A DNA stretch of 64,000 nt from JAUIIK01 sp963709995 (GCA_963709995.1 CAVPYN010000001.1:310001-374000), one strand, 5' to 3'. Shown: positions 1 through 8,764, counted from the first letter of the stretch. The notes: generated from the sequence alone by a model not told the origin. Numbers and translations: made by a program.

Positions 1-553
1 AGCCCGCGCCACTGCCCCCTGCCTGCTTCTCCGCCACGACGCCGAAGGCCGCCTGCGCCGTCTCGAGTTGTCCGGGCGTGCCGGTAAGACCGGTGAATGA
101 GGGGTTGAACTGGCTGACGTAGTTCCCGAGTCGCTCCGGCGTGTCTCGCTCGGGATCGACGGTGACGAAGTAGAAGTCAATCTTGGCGGCTTCGACGCCA
201 AGCTGATTGTGGATCTGTTTCGCGCGGCTAAGTGTCAACGGGCAGACATCTGGGCAGTTGGTGTATCCGAAGAAGAACATCGAGAATCGCCCCGAGGTTT
301 CCTCAGTTGTCCATTTTGCCCCGTCGGAGCGCTGGAGCGTCAAAGCGGGTAGTGTTGGAGGTGGGGACATCGACATACCAGCGAACGTTTGGTCCGATTC
401 ACTCTGGGAATCAGTTAATCGGGTGGCGAGTACCGCGGTCGCGACCAACAATCCGAATCCCAGCACGATCGCAATCGCCATTTTCCCATGGTCGTCGAGA
501 TGTAGGCGGGCGCTGAAGCCTGCCTGATGGTGGAGGCGTCGGGTCGTTGTCAT
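1..553 (-). CDS. Sco1/SenC/PrrC-family copper chaperone (3' end cut by window edge)
   Basis: Membrane-anchored thioredoxin-fold protein of the Sco1/SenC family, which in other bacteria delivers copper to the CuA centre of cytochrome oxidase. The start at 553 (ATG, with AGGAG just upstream) gives a short basic N-terminus, then a hydrophobic anchor from about residue 25 (AIAIVLGFGLLVATAVLA). The copper/redox motif FFGYTNCPDVCPLT carries the CxxxC pair, followed by YFVTVDPERDTPERL, a family hallmark. The distal His ligand lies beyond the window. An alternative ATG is at 481. It sits 21 bp behind a cupredoxin-like lipoprotein gene and is probably co-transcribed with it, which supports a respiratory copper role. 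Confidence 0.9.
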   Translation of the reverse strand, partial: MTTTRRLHHQAGFSARLHLDDHGKMAIAIVLGFGLLVATAVLATRLTDSQSESDQTFAGMSMSPPPTLPALTLQRSDGAKWTTEETSGRFSMFFFGYTNCPDVCPLTLSRAKQIHNQLGVEAAKIDFYFVTVDPERDTPERLGNYVSQFNPSFTGLTGTPGQLETAQAAFGVVAEKQAGGSGAG

Positions 554-574
554 CGCTCCTGCTTCCGGCCCCGA

Positions 575-979
575 TTAATTGGAACCTGCGCCCGAATCAC
601 TAACCGAAACGGTCAGCGAGGTGCTGCTGCCGACCGAGCACGTAAAAGCGCCGCTGAACCGGTAGATTCCTGGCTCATCAAACGTCTTCGTCAGCGTCTG
701 GCCAGGCCAGATCGGAGACGACAGGAAGTAATGAAGTGCTTGATCCTCGTTGTGAATCACGATGCTCTGCCCGGTTTCAAGCTCAATCTCCCCGGGAATC
801 AACTCCTCGACCTGGCCACGAAGCTGCCTGGCAAGGGCGCCCGGTTCGATGGTGAACTCGGCATCCGCCGGGGGTGGCGCTGCCTGGGAACCACGGACAT
901 CGCATGCGGTGATCGTGGGCATCGCCAGGAGCGCGAGTAGCATCGCCCAAATCCATTTACTCCCGATGCCCTCGAACAT
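575..979 (-). CDS. Cupredoxin-like exported lipoprotein
   Basis: Small lipoprotein of 134 residues. I chose the ATG at 979 because it starts a clean signal sequence ending in the lipobox-like TITAC; the frame stays open upstream but that part does not look coding. The C-terminal half (VIHNEDQALHYF, then a proline/glycine-rich strand and FTCSVGSSTSLTVSV) resembles the plastocyanin/cupredoxin beta-sandwich, with a His and a Cys where type-1 copper ligands occur. The usual second His and the Met after the Cys are absent, so copper binding is uncertain. Directly upstream of the Sco1-like gene, same strand, so a shared role in copper handling or oxidase assembly is likely. Confidence 0.7.
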   Translation of the reverse strand: MFEGIGSKWIWAMLLALLAMPTITACDVRGSQAAPPPADAEFTIEPGALARQLRGQVEELIPGEIELETGQSIVIHNEDQALHYFLSSPIWPGQTLTKTFDEPGIYRFSGAFTCSVGSSTSLTVSVSDSGAGSN

Positions 980-1300
980 GTCGCACTGTCCATCCCGACG
1001 ATCGTTCGTCAGATCCAACGATATGTTGAAGAACTGAGGGAAATCTGAGGGAGTGCTGATGATAGGCTGGAAGATCTGGCTATTCGTGCCCCGCAGGGGA
1101 AGTTGGTCTCTCATACGAAGTCAACATGCAAGGTTCCCGGCATCCGTAGCGGCGAGCCGCCCTTGCACGGATGGGTCAAACGTTGCAGGTCAATCAAAAC
1201 GTAACCAGCTGATTGCGCATCGTCATGTCGGAGTGCCTTGCGAGCCAGACTTTTGATGCGTTCAGCAGCACTCGGGACAGGAGCGACGAATTGTCAATGC
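980..1300. other. Intergenic, no gene seen
   Basis: A 321-bp gap upstream of the lipoprotein/Sco1 pair and downstream of the exonuclease gene. It should hold the promoter of the copper pair, but I see no convincing -10/-35 set, repeat or RNA structure. The short open frames here lack ribosome sites and familiar sequence. Confidence 0.5.
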
Positions 1301-1894
1301 TTACCGCGCCACGGAGCTCAGGTCTCGCGCCATTCCCTCAACAACAACACGGCAGAGGCGGGCGTCGGCAAGGGCTCGATGCTGTCCGGCTTCCCGAACT
1401 CCGAAGGTAGCCGCAGCATCGATGAGTTTGTGCCAGCGGTAGCCGCCGTAGCGCTCGTGGCGAACTCCAACGTACGCAGCATAATGCTTCATCGCGCATT
1501 GCCAGTTGGCGCGGTAGCCCGGCATGCGGCCGAGGTTATTGCATTGCTCCATGATCCGGGTGTCGAAATCGGCGTTGTAGATGACGACGTGGCTCGCATT
1601 CGCCAGCAGCCGTCCAAGCCGAGGCGCAATCTCCGGCCAACGTGGGGAATCCCTGACCATTGCGTCGGTGATGCCGTGGATGCGTGTGGCGTCCGGGGGA
1701 ATGGTGCTAGATGGTCTGACCAGGGTGTCGAGCACCGCCCGCCCGTTGGCGTCAACGAGCGCGAGATCGACGATCTCGGCGTCGCTGTCCAGACCGGTCG
1801 TTTCAGTATCGAGATAGAGCACGTTGGGGTCGGACAGAATGAGTCGTGCCCATTCGACCGCGTTGACAAGATCGCCCGTTTGGGTCTGCTGCAT
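1301..1894 (-). CDS. DnaQ-like 3'-5' exonuclease (RNase T/pol III epsilon fold)
   Basis: 197-residue DEDDh exonuclease. Exo I is YLDTETTGLD (about residues 27-36), Exo II is YNADFDTRIM (about 105-114) and Exo III is HRALADARL (about 173-181) with the His of the DEDDh subclass. The length is that of a stand-alone exonuclease domain without the polymerase-binding tail of a full epsilon subunit, so it may act in DNA proofreading, repair or RNA trimming. The start has no strong Shine-Dalgarno sequence. Its 5' end nearly abuts a truncated hydrolase frame on the opposite strand. Confidence 0.88.
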   Translation of the reverse strand: MQQTQTGDLVNAVEWARLILSDPNVLYLDTETTGLDSDAEIVDLALVDANGRAVLDTLVRPSSTIPPDATRIHGITDAMVRDSPRWPEIAPRLGRLLANASHVVIYNADFDTRIMEQCNNLGRMPGYRANWQCAMKHYAAYVGVRHERYGGYRWHKLIDAAATFGVREAGQHRALADARLCRVVVEGMARDLSSVAR

Positions 1895-1949
1895 CGCCCG
1901 CTCACAATCGCTCGCTGCATTGCCCTCGCCAGATCGATGCTGCTCAGGA

Positions 1950-2513
1950 TTCTATCAACTGGCGGCGATCGTCGATGCGCTTGGCGAGCCGGCCAACTTG
2001 CTGGGACACTCGTTTGGCGCGATCTGCGCGCTCGAAGCGCCTTTACTGACGAACAACATTGAAAAGTTGAATCTGTGTGAGCCTCCGGTGTCATATCCAC
2101 CAATACCCCCTGAGTTCGCCTCGCGCCTCCAGGCGATGCTTGAGGCCGGCGACCGGGAGGGTGTGCTCGTGACGTTCTATGCGGAGTATGCCAGCATACC
2201 GGAAGAAGATATCGGGCAGATGAAGCAATCCCCCGCCTGGCCGTCGAGGGTCGCCGCGGCGCACACGCTGTTGCGAGAAGGCTTGGCAGTTGGCGAGTAC
2301 CGGTTCGAAGCTGGGCAGTTCGCGGGGATGACGGTCCCGACGTTGCTCATGCTTGGCGGGGACAGCCCGCCACTCTATCGCGAGTCAATCGAACGCATAG
2401 ATGAAGCGTTGCCGAACAGCCGGATCACCGTGCTTCCGGGACAGCAGCATGTTCCGATGGACACCGCGCCGGATCTGTTTGTGCGGGAAGTGCTGGCGTT
2501 CTTGCGAAGCTGA
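1950..2513 (+). pseudogene. N-terminally truncated alpha/beta hydrolase
   Basis: Recognisable alpha/beta-hydrolase sequence starts near FYQLAAIVDALGEPANLLG and goes on through the nucleophile elbow GHSFG, the acid loop LMLGGDSPP and the catalytic His in LPGQQHVPMD. About 80-90 residues that should precede the elbow, with the oxyanion-hole HG motif and first strands, are absent. The frame stays open back to 1824, but that stretch is not hydrolase-like and lies against the exonuclease gene. No ribosome site precedes the conserved part. I read it as a remnant left by a deletion or rearrangement; a shortened functional protein is less likely. Confidence 0.65.
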
Positions 2514-2565
2514 GCGAGTGTAGGAGCGCATCGCACTCAGTCGGACGGAAACCGACAGCGAACGA

Positions 2566-2889
2566 CTACCGCCGTTTCTTCGCCGTGGCATGACCGACGG
2601 TGATCGCCTCGGCAGCCCATTCGTGAAGAATCTCGCGATCTTCGAGCAGGTCGGCTGGGACCGACCAGTAGGGCATCGTCAAGAACTGTTCGCTGCCTGA
2701 TTCTTCGTAGCGTGGCCGGGTTTCATCATCAACCTTGAAATAGAGGGCCGAATCTGAGCTGATCAGCGCGAACATGTCGCCGCTCTCCCAGATCCCGTGA
2801 CCACCAAACATCGCCTTGTCAGTGAGATTTCCGGATCCATCCAGCTGTTCCAGGACGTACTCCACAAATGCAGGATCAGCCGCCATCAC
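2566..2889 (-). CDS. TfoX N-terminal domain protein
   Basis: 107-residue protein matching the TfoX/Sxy N-terminal domain: an early AFVEYVLEQL helix, the signature MFGGHGIW, then FALISSDSALYFKVD and a MPYWSVP loop. In Gammaproteobacteria full TfoX controls competence; stand-alone N-domain proteins like this are widespread and of unknown role. The ATG at 2889 follows a weak purine stretch and the next codon is also Met. It is transcribed toward the truncated hydrolase. The lysine/arginine tail (TAKKRR) is typical of these small proteins. Confidence 0.85.
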   Translation of the reverse strand: MMAADPAFVEYVLEQLDGSGNLTDKAMFGGHGIWESGDMFALISSDSALYFKVDDETRPRYEESGSEQFLTMPYWSVPADLLEDREILHEWAAEAITVGHATAKKRR

Positions 2890-3086
2890 TAGCTCGTTTC
2901 CCTACAGGCTATCCGCCTGACTTCGGCCATGCGAAGCAACTCGACACCTTCGGACATGAGAAGCATTGCATGCTCACGTTTCGATTTGGGATGTAGATCA
3001 TATGTGCCAGGAGAGTGTATCGTCGCCGCGCGCGTTTGCCAATTGGCGAAATGAAGAGGTACAGATGATGGAACGTGCTACTCAGT

Positions 3087-3123
3087 AAACCGCCGCTCAC
3101 AACCCAAATGTGAGCGGCGGTTT
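3087..3123. terminator. Perfect 14-bp hairpin, likely terminator
   Basis: AAACCGCCGCTCAC at 3087-3100 is the exact inverse of 3110-3123, with a 9-nt loop. A short A or T run at each end suggests a terminator usable in both directions, most probably for the phosphotransferase gene ending at 3252. The U-tract is short. Confidence 0.6.
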
Positions 3124-3251
3124 GTGATGGAGATCGTTATCTCGGGCGTGCGAATCGCGCGATGACTCGCGGCGGGAGGTCCAGAGGAAGATCAATCAGA
3201 ACGAATGCAAACAGGGAACTTGCGCCAAAGAGTTTCGAATGGAAAGTGGTT

Positions 3252-4196
3252 TCAAGCGATCGATCCACGGAGATACCGAATTGCGCCGCTCATACAGTGC
3301 GGCTCCCCGAGCAAACCCGAACGCCCCGCATGATGGAGGGCGATGACGATCGCGAACATCCGGCCCGCTTCGAGCAACTCAGCGCGCCGAGCGGGGTCAG
3401 CGGTGTAAGCATCCAGAACGCATCCTGCCTGGGACCAGTCGTGATAGTAGGCGAACGAACCGATGTCCCAGGCCGGTGGCCCGGCAACCGCGTCGCCGAA
3501 GTCGAGCAGAGCGGCAAGGCGTCCCTTTGATACCGGCAATTGCCCGTTGTGCAGGTCGGTATGGATAGCAGCGGTGTGCCGCTCCAGGTCGAGAAGCGCC
3601 AGGAGCGACGGTTTGAGATCCTTAAGCTTCTCGACCAGATCCGGCGCCTCGTTCGCTATTGGATGATTCTCGATCGGCTCTCCGGTAAAAGGCCAGGGAC
3701 GTTCCAGCCGTGAAAGCAGCCCGTCTCGCAAACACCGGTTCTCTCCAACCAGTCGATCGCGACGATTCTGCAGGAAGCCATGCCCCTCGACAGGCAGGCT
3801 GTGCAACGCCGCCAGCACCTCGCCGATATCGCCGCAAATCTGTTGGGGCAATTGACGGGTGCCCGGTGAACGCCCATCGACAAACTCATCCAGACACCAG
3901 TCGATCTCCAGCCCGGTGTCCAGATCCAGATTCGTCATGATTGGCCGGCTGACTCGATGCCCCGCAGCGAAGAGCGCCTTGCGGATCGCGAACTCAGCCT
4001 CGTAGCGGGTTTCCTCGCCCGGTCGTGGAGATGAAATCCGCAGGACGAAGCGGCGCTGTCTGGTCCTCGCCTCCCAGACGCTGCTCTGGGCGCCAGATGG
4101 CAGGGGGCGGAGATGAACGACATCGAGTCCGCAGGCACGCAGGATCTTCTTCGCCACCTCGGACCGCGGTGAAGGCTGATCGCCCGCGGGTCGCAT
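3252..4196 (-). CDS. Aminoglycoside-phosphotransferase-family kinase (APH/choline kinase fold)
   Basis: 314-residue small-molecule kinase. The N-lobe has FVLRISSPRP with the nucleotide-binding region, the catalytic loop is HTDLHNGQ (about residue 210) and the metal-binding motif is LLDFGDA followed by PAWDIGSFAYY, as in APH enzymes. The substrate cannot be named: the family phosphorylates aminoglycosides, homoserine, choline, sugars and others. It starts 13 bp after the stop of the ThDP enzyme upstream, so the two form an operon, which points to a metabolic rather than resistance role. Confidence 0.82.
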   Translation of the reverse strand: MRPAGDQPSPRSEVAKKILRACGLDVVHLRPLPSGAQSSVWEARTRQRRFVLRISSPRPGEETRYEAEFAIRKALFAAGHRVSRPIMTNLDLDTGLEIDWCLDEFVDGRSPGTRQLPQQICGDIGEVLAALHSLPVEGHGFLQNRRDRLVGENRCLRDGLLSRLERPWPFTGEPIENHPIANEAPDLVEKLKDLKPSLLALLDLERHTAAIHTDLHNGQLPVSKGRLAALLDFGDAVAGPPAWDIGSFAYYHDWSQAGCVLDAYTADPARRAELLEAGRMFAIVIALHHAGRSGLLGEPHCMSGAIRYLRGSIA

Positions 4197-4209
4197 CAGG
4201 CCTGCCGGG

Positions 4210-5844
4210 CTAACGGCGCGCGAATCGTTCCGGGAAGACGTGCCCCCAGATCGAGGGCATCTCGCCGACTGGAACGTCGATCAACGTTGGGTGGTTATTC
4301 GCGAAGCCTTCGCGAATCGCCGCGCGCAGCTCGTTGGCATTCGTCGCCCGAATGCCGGCCGCCCCGAAGGACTCGGCCAGCTTGACGAAGTCCGGGTTGG
4401 TTAGCGACGAGGCCATGACCTTGCCGCCATACATCTCTTGCTGGATGCGCCTGACGTTCCCGAACGCGCCATCATTGAAGACGACCGTGACCAGCGGGAT
4501 CTTGTGCCGCACCGCTGTCGAAAGTTCTGGCATCGTGTACATGAAGCCGCCATCGCCAGTGATCGAGATGACCTTCTTGTCCGGATTGCCGACCTGTACG
4601 CCGAGCGCCGTCGCGAAGCCGAAACCGAGCGTACCCTGGTAGCCGGCATGGATGAAAGTGCGGGGTTGGTAGATCGGAAACCCGCCGAACTGGGCGAAGT
4701 AGCCGAGCTGGGTGACTTCGGAGACGTACTTGCCATCGTCGGGCAGCTCCTCGCGCATGACCATCGAGAAATCCCACTGGGGCTGCAGTTCGCCGAAGAC
4801 ATCGTTGACCCGCTCGCGAATCGACTCAAGTTCCTCTTTGCGAGATGGGCGGGAACCGTTGACCTTCTCGATCTCGGGAAGGAGAGCCCGGATACTGGCG
4901 CCTGCATCGCCGGTGACGGCGATGTCGGCGTCGCCGAACCGGTCGACTTCCTGCTCGTCAATATCCACTCTGATCAGGGTGTGCTTGTCCGGCTTGAAGC
5001 CGCCGGACATCCGCGGCATCGCGAACCGGGTCCCGATTGCCAAAATGACATCGGCGTCTTCCAGCAACATCCGCCCGCCGAGCATCGTCTGCGCGTGGTA
5101 GTCACGGTCGCTGATGACGCCCCGCCCGCCGGGCGACATCACGACCGGGGCTTCCAGCGCTTCCGCCAGTTGTTGCATCTCGTCCGGATAGTCGATGACG
5201 CCGCTGCCCGCGAAGATGACCGGATTCTTCGCCTTGCCGAGGAGCTTCGCCGCTTCGGCAACCTTGCTTTCGTCGGGAGCGTTTGCCGGGTAGGAGGTCA
5301 CGGGATCGAGCAGTTCGACCTCTTCCCGCTTGCCCATGATGTCCGGAGACATCTCGAACTCGACCGGGCGGGGCCGTCCAGTCTGAAGCTGCCGGAACGC
5401 TTCTCTCAACAGCTCGGGCGCTTCGGATGGCGAGTCAGCCCGTACCGCCCACTTGGTAACCGACTGGATCATTCTCAGCTGTTGGGGAATCTCGTGGAGC
5501 GCGCCATAGCCTTTCTCGATCGCGTTTGAATCCACCTGCCCGGAAAGCGCGAGGACCGGCGTGTTGGTGGCATAGGCGGTCGAGAGCGCTGCGGTCGTAT
5601 TCAGAAGGCCCGGGCCGGGAACAACCAGAAAGACGCCGATCTTACCGGTGGACTGGGCATAGCCCATCGCCATGTAAGCGGTCGCTTGCTCGTGGCGGGT
5701 GTGAACTATGCGAATCTCATCCTGCAGGTCGTAGAGCGCGTCGAAGGTGTTGTCAAGCTGCACGCCGGGCAGCGCAAAGATCGTGTTGACGCCGTAGCTC
5801 TGGAGCGTCCTGGCTATTGCGTGCCCGCCGGTCATTTCTGCCAC
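4210..5844 (-). CDS. ThDP-dependent enzyme, acetolactate-synthase-like (paralogue 1)
   Basis: 544-residue ThDP enzyme. I start at GTG 5844, 8 nt after GGGAGGA, which also aligns the N-terminus with the paralogue at 8764-10386; the frame is open further upstream but reads like non-coding sequence. The cofactor-activating Glu is in HTRHEQATAYMAMGYA, the dimer-binding half follows, and the ThDP/Mg motif is GDGGFMYTMPELSTA with NDGAFGN about 25 residues later. Three-domain layout as in IlvB, benzoylformate or oxalyl-CoA decarboxylases. No regulatory subunit lies nearby, so true acetolactate synthase is uncertain. It is followed by the phosphotransferase. Confidence 0.88.
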   Translation of the reverse strand: MAEMTGGHAIARTLQSYGVNTIFALPGVQLDNTFDALYDLQDEIRIVHTRHEQATAYMAMGYAQSTGKIGVFLVVPGPGLLNTTAALSTAYATNTPVLALSGQVDSNAIEKGYGALHEIPQQLRMIQSVTKWAVRADSPSEAPELLREAFRQLQTGRPRPVEFEMSPDIMGKREEVELLDPVTSYPANAPDESKVAEAAKLLGKAKNPVIFAGSGVIDYPDEMQQLAEALEAPVVMSPGGRGVISDRDYHAQTMLGGRMLLEDADVILAIGTRFAMPRMSGGFKPDKHTLIRVDIDEQEVDRFGDADIAVTGDAGASIRALLPEIEKVNGSRPSRKEELESIRERVNDVFGELQPQWDFSMVMREELPDDGKYVSEVTQLGYFAQFGGFPIYQPRTFIHAGYQGTLGFGFATALGVQVGNPDKKVISITGDGGFMYTMPELSTAVRHKIPLVTVVFNDGAFGNVRRIQQEMYGGKVMASSLTNPDFVKLAESFGAAGIRATNANELRAAIREGFANNHPTLIDVPVGEMPSIWGHVFPERFARR

Positions 5845-5985
5845 GTGGCTGTCCTCCCTGGATAAATCCTGATCGTGTTCGCGACAACGCGGGCAACGCC
5901 GGTGGCATCGCGCGCCATCAAGGATTCTAAAGCATCCTGGGAGTCCGACGAGAGTGGATGAATATCGTATTCCGGAAAAGAAGGA

Positions 5986-6027
5986 GGGCGAGCGGCCGGA
6001 TAAATACTGCGGGGAGGCCACTCGCCC
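5986..6027 (-). terminator. Hairpin with U-rich tail ahead of ThDP gene (terminator or attenuator)
   Basis: GGGCGAGcGGCC at 5986-5997 pairs with 6016-6027 (one mismatch, 18-nt loop). Read on the minus strand the stem is followed by TCCTTCTTTTCC, as in an intrinsic terminator. It lies about 140-180 bp upstream of the ThDP start. It may end read-through from the arylsulfotransferase gene or act as a leader attenuator. Confidence 0.4.
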
Positions 6028-6117
6028 GGCTGGGGAAGGGAGGAAAGAACCGTCATCATCATCCCCCGGCGGCCCGGTCTTGTCACGGGGCCACAAGTCC
6101 TGACCCGCCGCCGCCAA

Positions 6118-6648
6118 ATGGCCATGGCCGATAGTTCGCAAATCATGGTGTGCGGAACAGAAGTAGCCGGGGCTTGCCGTTCGGTGCCGCGGAGCCCACT
6201 GATCCGGTTGCTGCCTCAAAGAGCAGCGAGCGTTGTTCCATCAGGAACCTGTTTCACACTGGACGCGGTTTCAGGCATAGCCGTTATCGTGCTTTCTGTG
6301 GCGGTGATTGTCGTGATCGGGTCAGCCTCGGCGGCATCGAATAGTGTCTCACCATCACGGGCCAGCTTGAGTTCCGAGGCGATTACAGCGAACACGTTGA
6401 ATCCGTCCCAATGTGTCAGTCTGTCACTTAACCGGCTTCGCACGGGTAGCGGCACAATCTCTGGAACGGGTCAACGAGAGTTGATTCCAGGCAGCAGCGG
6501 AGCGGATTCAATCAACGGCGGCAATGGCAGGGATTGCATCGTTGCCGGGGGTGGGGATGACATCATCAATGGAGGCGGTGGAACCGATGTCTGCATTGGT
6601 GGCGCTGGCACGGATGTGTTCACGAACTGCGAGACTGTCTATCAGTAG
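6118..6648 (+). CDS. Exported protein with RTX-like Gly/Asp-rich repeats
   Basis: Short secreted or anchored protein. A hydrophobic stretch (GIAVIVLSVAVIVVIG) precedes a small globular part, then a run of glycine/aspartate nonapeptides such as SINGGNGRD, IINGGGGTD and CIGGAGTD, the pattern of calcium-binding haemolysin-type repeats. There are only about five repeats and Cys residues intervene, so it is not a toxin. The start is unsure: 6118 is the first ATG but has no ribosome site and the residues before the membrane segment look unnatural; a TTG near 6208 is an alternative. It stands alone on this strand. Confidence 0.6.
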   Translation: MAMADSSQIMVCGTEVAGACRSVPRSPLIRLLPQRAASVVPSGTCFTLDAVSGIAVIVLSVAVIVVIGSASAASNSVSPSRASLSSEAITANTLNPSQCVSLSLNRLRTGSGTISGTGQRELIPGSSGADSINGGNGRDCIVAGGGDDIINGGGGTDVCIGGAGTDVFTNCETVYQ

Positions 6649-6725
6649 GCCGGTATTCCCGTATCCGCTTCCATGAGATGCCGGTTTCGACCATCGCATG
6701 TAGGCGGCGTAGAAACCTATCCTCT

Positions 6726-7835
6726 TCACCGCAGCCTTGCGATCTCCTCGGGGCTGTAGCGGTAGCACCGGAAGACGCGGTTGGAGACCAGCGCGTCCGG
6801 CTCGTCAGAGGTCGCGTAGAAATGCGGGTTGACGAATTCCCAGACGACTTCACCCTCCGGCGTCACTTCGAAGAACCGTCCGAAGGAGCCCTCACAGATC
6901 AAGGTGTTGCCGTTGGGCAGGCGGGTGGCGTTGGAGATCAACGGGCTGAAGAAATCGCTGATGTACTTCTCCTGATACGACCAGACCACTTCCTTGCTCT
7001 CGCGCTCGATCTCGATGACTCGCGAGTGCGGGATATTGTGATGCAGGCGACTCGTCCCATTGTCGAAGATCAGGATGTTGCCGTTCTCCAGTTCATTGGG
7101 AGCGTGCTGCTGGGCAATGTGCGGTGGGCCGATGTTCCAGATGACGTCGCCGGTAGAGCGCTCGATGATCGCGACTTTGCACGGGTTGCGAAAGCTGACG
7201 AGCAGATTGCCGTCGGCCATCTCGAAGACTGTGTTCGCGTGGGTCCATTCCTCGCGGGGCTCGTTTGGCGCGGCCAGACCGTGCTCCCAGGGATCAAGGT
7301 GTTCCCAGGAGTTCCAGCGCCACACCTCCTCGCCCTCCCAGGTCATTTCGACGATGTAATCGGCGTACATCCGGTTGCCTTCGGCCTCTGAGCCAGGGCG
7401 CCCGCCGCGCACTCGCTTCTGGAACTCTTCGTCCAGTTCGGCGAGGCAGAGCAGGATGACGTTGCCGTTTCTCAGCTTGCGGCCGTCGTGATGATGATCG
7501 GGGTGCTTCAATTCGCGAAGGATATTGCCATCCCAGTCAGCTTCGAGGACAACACCGCCCTTCCAGGGCGCATTGCCGATGAAGCGCTCGTCTTCGGCGT
7601 CGATGACCTTGCCGTTGTAGAAGAGAGTGCCTTCTGGAGTGATGTACCCGTACAGCCCCGGTGGGAAGGGCATGTCCCACCTGTGCGCGACGTTGCCCTC
7701 CATATCGATCAAGAAGACCTCGCCTGGCCCAGTGTTGGCTGAGAACAGGGTAAAGCCCTGATAGGCCCGTTCCTCATCGTGGCCCCGTAGCCCCAGCCCG
7801 GCGCGACGGCCCTTGACCTGATCAACTTTCGGCAT
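6726..7835 (-). CDS. Arylsulfotransferase-like beta-propeller protein
   Basis: 369 residues with repeating propeller blades (GNVAHRWDMP, EWTHANTVFEMADGNLLVS, ELENGNILIFDNG, RLPNGNTLICEG), as in the ASST (aryl sulfotransferase)/PQQ-like family. Histidines that could serve as the sulfo-carrying residue are present (HPDHHHDG, WTHAN, QQHAPN). There is no signal peptide, unlike the periplasmic enzyme of Enterobacteria, so the product is probably cytoplasmic and its sulfotransfer activity is only assumed. The start has AAGGAG 5 nt upstream. It follows the ThDP/methyltransferase pair by 80 bp and may belong to that operon. Confidence 0.75.
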   Translation of the reverse strand: MPKVDQVKGRRAGLGLRGHDEERAYQGFTLFSANTGPGEVFLIDMEGNVAHRWDMPFPPGLYGYITPEGTLFYNGKVIDAEDERFIGNAPWKGGVVLEADWDGNILRELKHPDHHHDGRKLRNGNVILLCLAELDEEFQKRVRGGRPGSEAEGNRMYADYIVEMTWEGEEVWRWNSWEHLDPWEHGLAAPNEPREEWTHANTVFEMADGNLLVSFRNPCKVAIIERSTGDVIWNIGPPHIAQQHAPNELENGNILIFDNGTSRLHHNIPHSRVIEIERESKEVVWSYQEKYISDFFSPLISNATRLPNGNTLICEGSFGRFFEVTPEGEVVWEFVNPHFYATSDEPDALVSNRVFRCYRYSPEEIARLR

Positions 7836-7915
7836 GATTTCTCCTTCTCACCTCCGATGCGATGTCCTGGCATCCGGATAGTGGCTCCCTATGGATGATT
7901 CCCCACACCTCATGG

Positions 7916-8764
7916 CTAGGTCACATGTCCGGTGACAACTGTGCACGTCTGCATTGCGTGGAAGTCCGGGCGGCGCAGAGCGTACGCATCGGAATCGAGA
8001 TCGGTCAACGTCACGAGTTCTTCCCAGTCGCCCGCGTCCAGGTATGGCTGTAGCTTTTCTCCCCAGTACCCTTCGAAGACGCTGTGTTGGAAGTAGTCGA
8101 GATCGGCTTCCTCCAGCGGCGGCACCCGTTCGGCGACGTATGTCTGTATCGTGACATCCTCGAACCCGGCCCCCAGCATCCAGCCATAGATGTTGCGTTG
8201 TCCGGTGATCTCACGATGAGTGACGCCGTACTTGTCTCGATAATAGGCACGACAGGCCCCGACGACCGCATGTTCGAGCCGCTCATCCCAGGCGAAGATC
8301 ATTTCGGGCAGCAGCAGGTTCTGGACGAGTACTAACTGTCCACCTTGAACGAGGCTTCCGGCAAGCGTCCTGAGCCCGGCCACCGGATCGTGAAGGTGGT
8401 TGATGGTGTTGTAGGTCCAGATCAGATCGAACGTTGCTGGTCCGAAGATTGGCTGGGTGATGTCGCCCTGCATGAAGCGCAGTGGCAGATCACGGCTTAG
8501 ATGCTTCTCAGCGGCGATCTCGATGTGCTTGTGCGCCAGGTCGATGCCAACGACACTGCCGCGTTGTCCAACCTGCTCTGCCAGCCAGCGGCTGACCAGA
8601 CCGGTACCGCAGCCAGCGTCGAGCACTCGATTTCCGGGCAGGATACCGATGTCGTCGATGATCGACCGGAGTTCGGGTTCGAGAAAGCGATCGTATCGTT
8701 CCAGCTTGTCGCCGTAGGAACGGTGGGGCGTATCTCCGAGCAGTCCCGTGCGCTGATCGGTCAT
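7916..8764 (-). CDS. Class I SAM-dependent methyltransferase
   Basis: 282 residues. Motif I is RVLDAGCGTGLVSRWLAEQ (about 46-64), the acidic strand-2 end is VVGIDLA, and the post-motif FDLIWTYNTINHL is that of small-molecule methyltransferases. The substrate is unknown. Its ATG shares one base with the stop of the preceding ThDP enzyme (TAATG), so the two are translationally coupled and probably work in one pathway. Confidence 0.87.
   Translation of the reverse strand: MTDQRTGLLGDTPHRSYGDKLERYDRFLEPELRSIIDDIGILPGNRVLDAGCGTGLVSRWLAEQVGQRGSVVGIDLAHKHIEIAAEKHLSRDLPLRFMQGDITQPIFGPATFDLIWTYNTINHLHDPVAGLRTLAGSLVQGGQLVLVQNLLLPEMIFAWDERLEHAVVGACRAYYRDKYGVTHREITGQRNIYGWMLGAGFEDVTIQTYVAERVPPLEEADLDYFQHSVFEGYWGEKLQPYLDAGDWEELVTLTDLDSDAYALRRPDFHAMQTCTVVTGHVT

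Noticed and set aside
4438..5529. Plus-strand 363-residue open frame
   Set aside because: It lies antisense to the ThDP gene; GC-rich coding DNA often leaves such mirror frames open. Similar mirror frames at 6678-7391, 39504-40484 and 55843-56742 were dismissed for the same reason.
5845..6219. Long N-terminal extension of the first ThDP enzyme
   Set aside because: The frame is open but there is no homology to the paralogue, and a strong ribosome site places the start at GTG 5844.
6480..6648. RTX toxin
   Set aside because: Only about five repeats, no toxin domain and no type I secretion genes.
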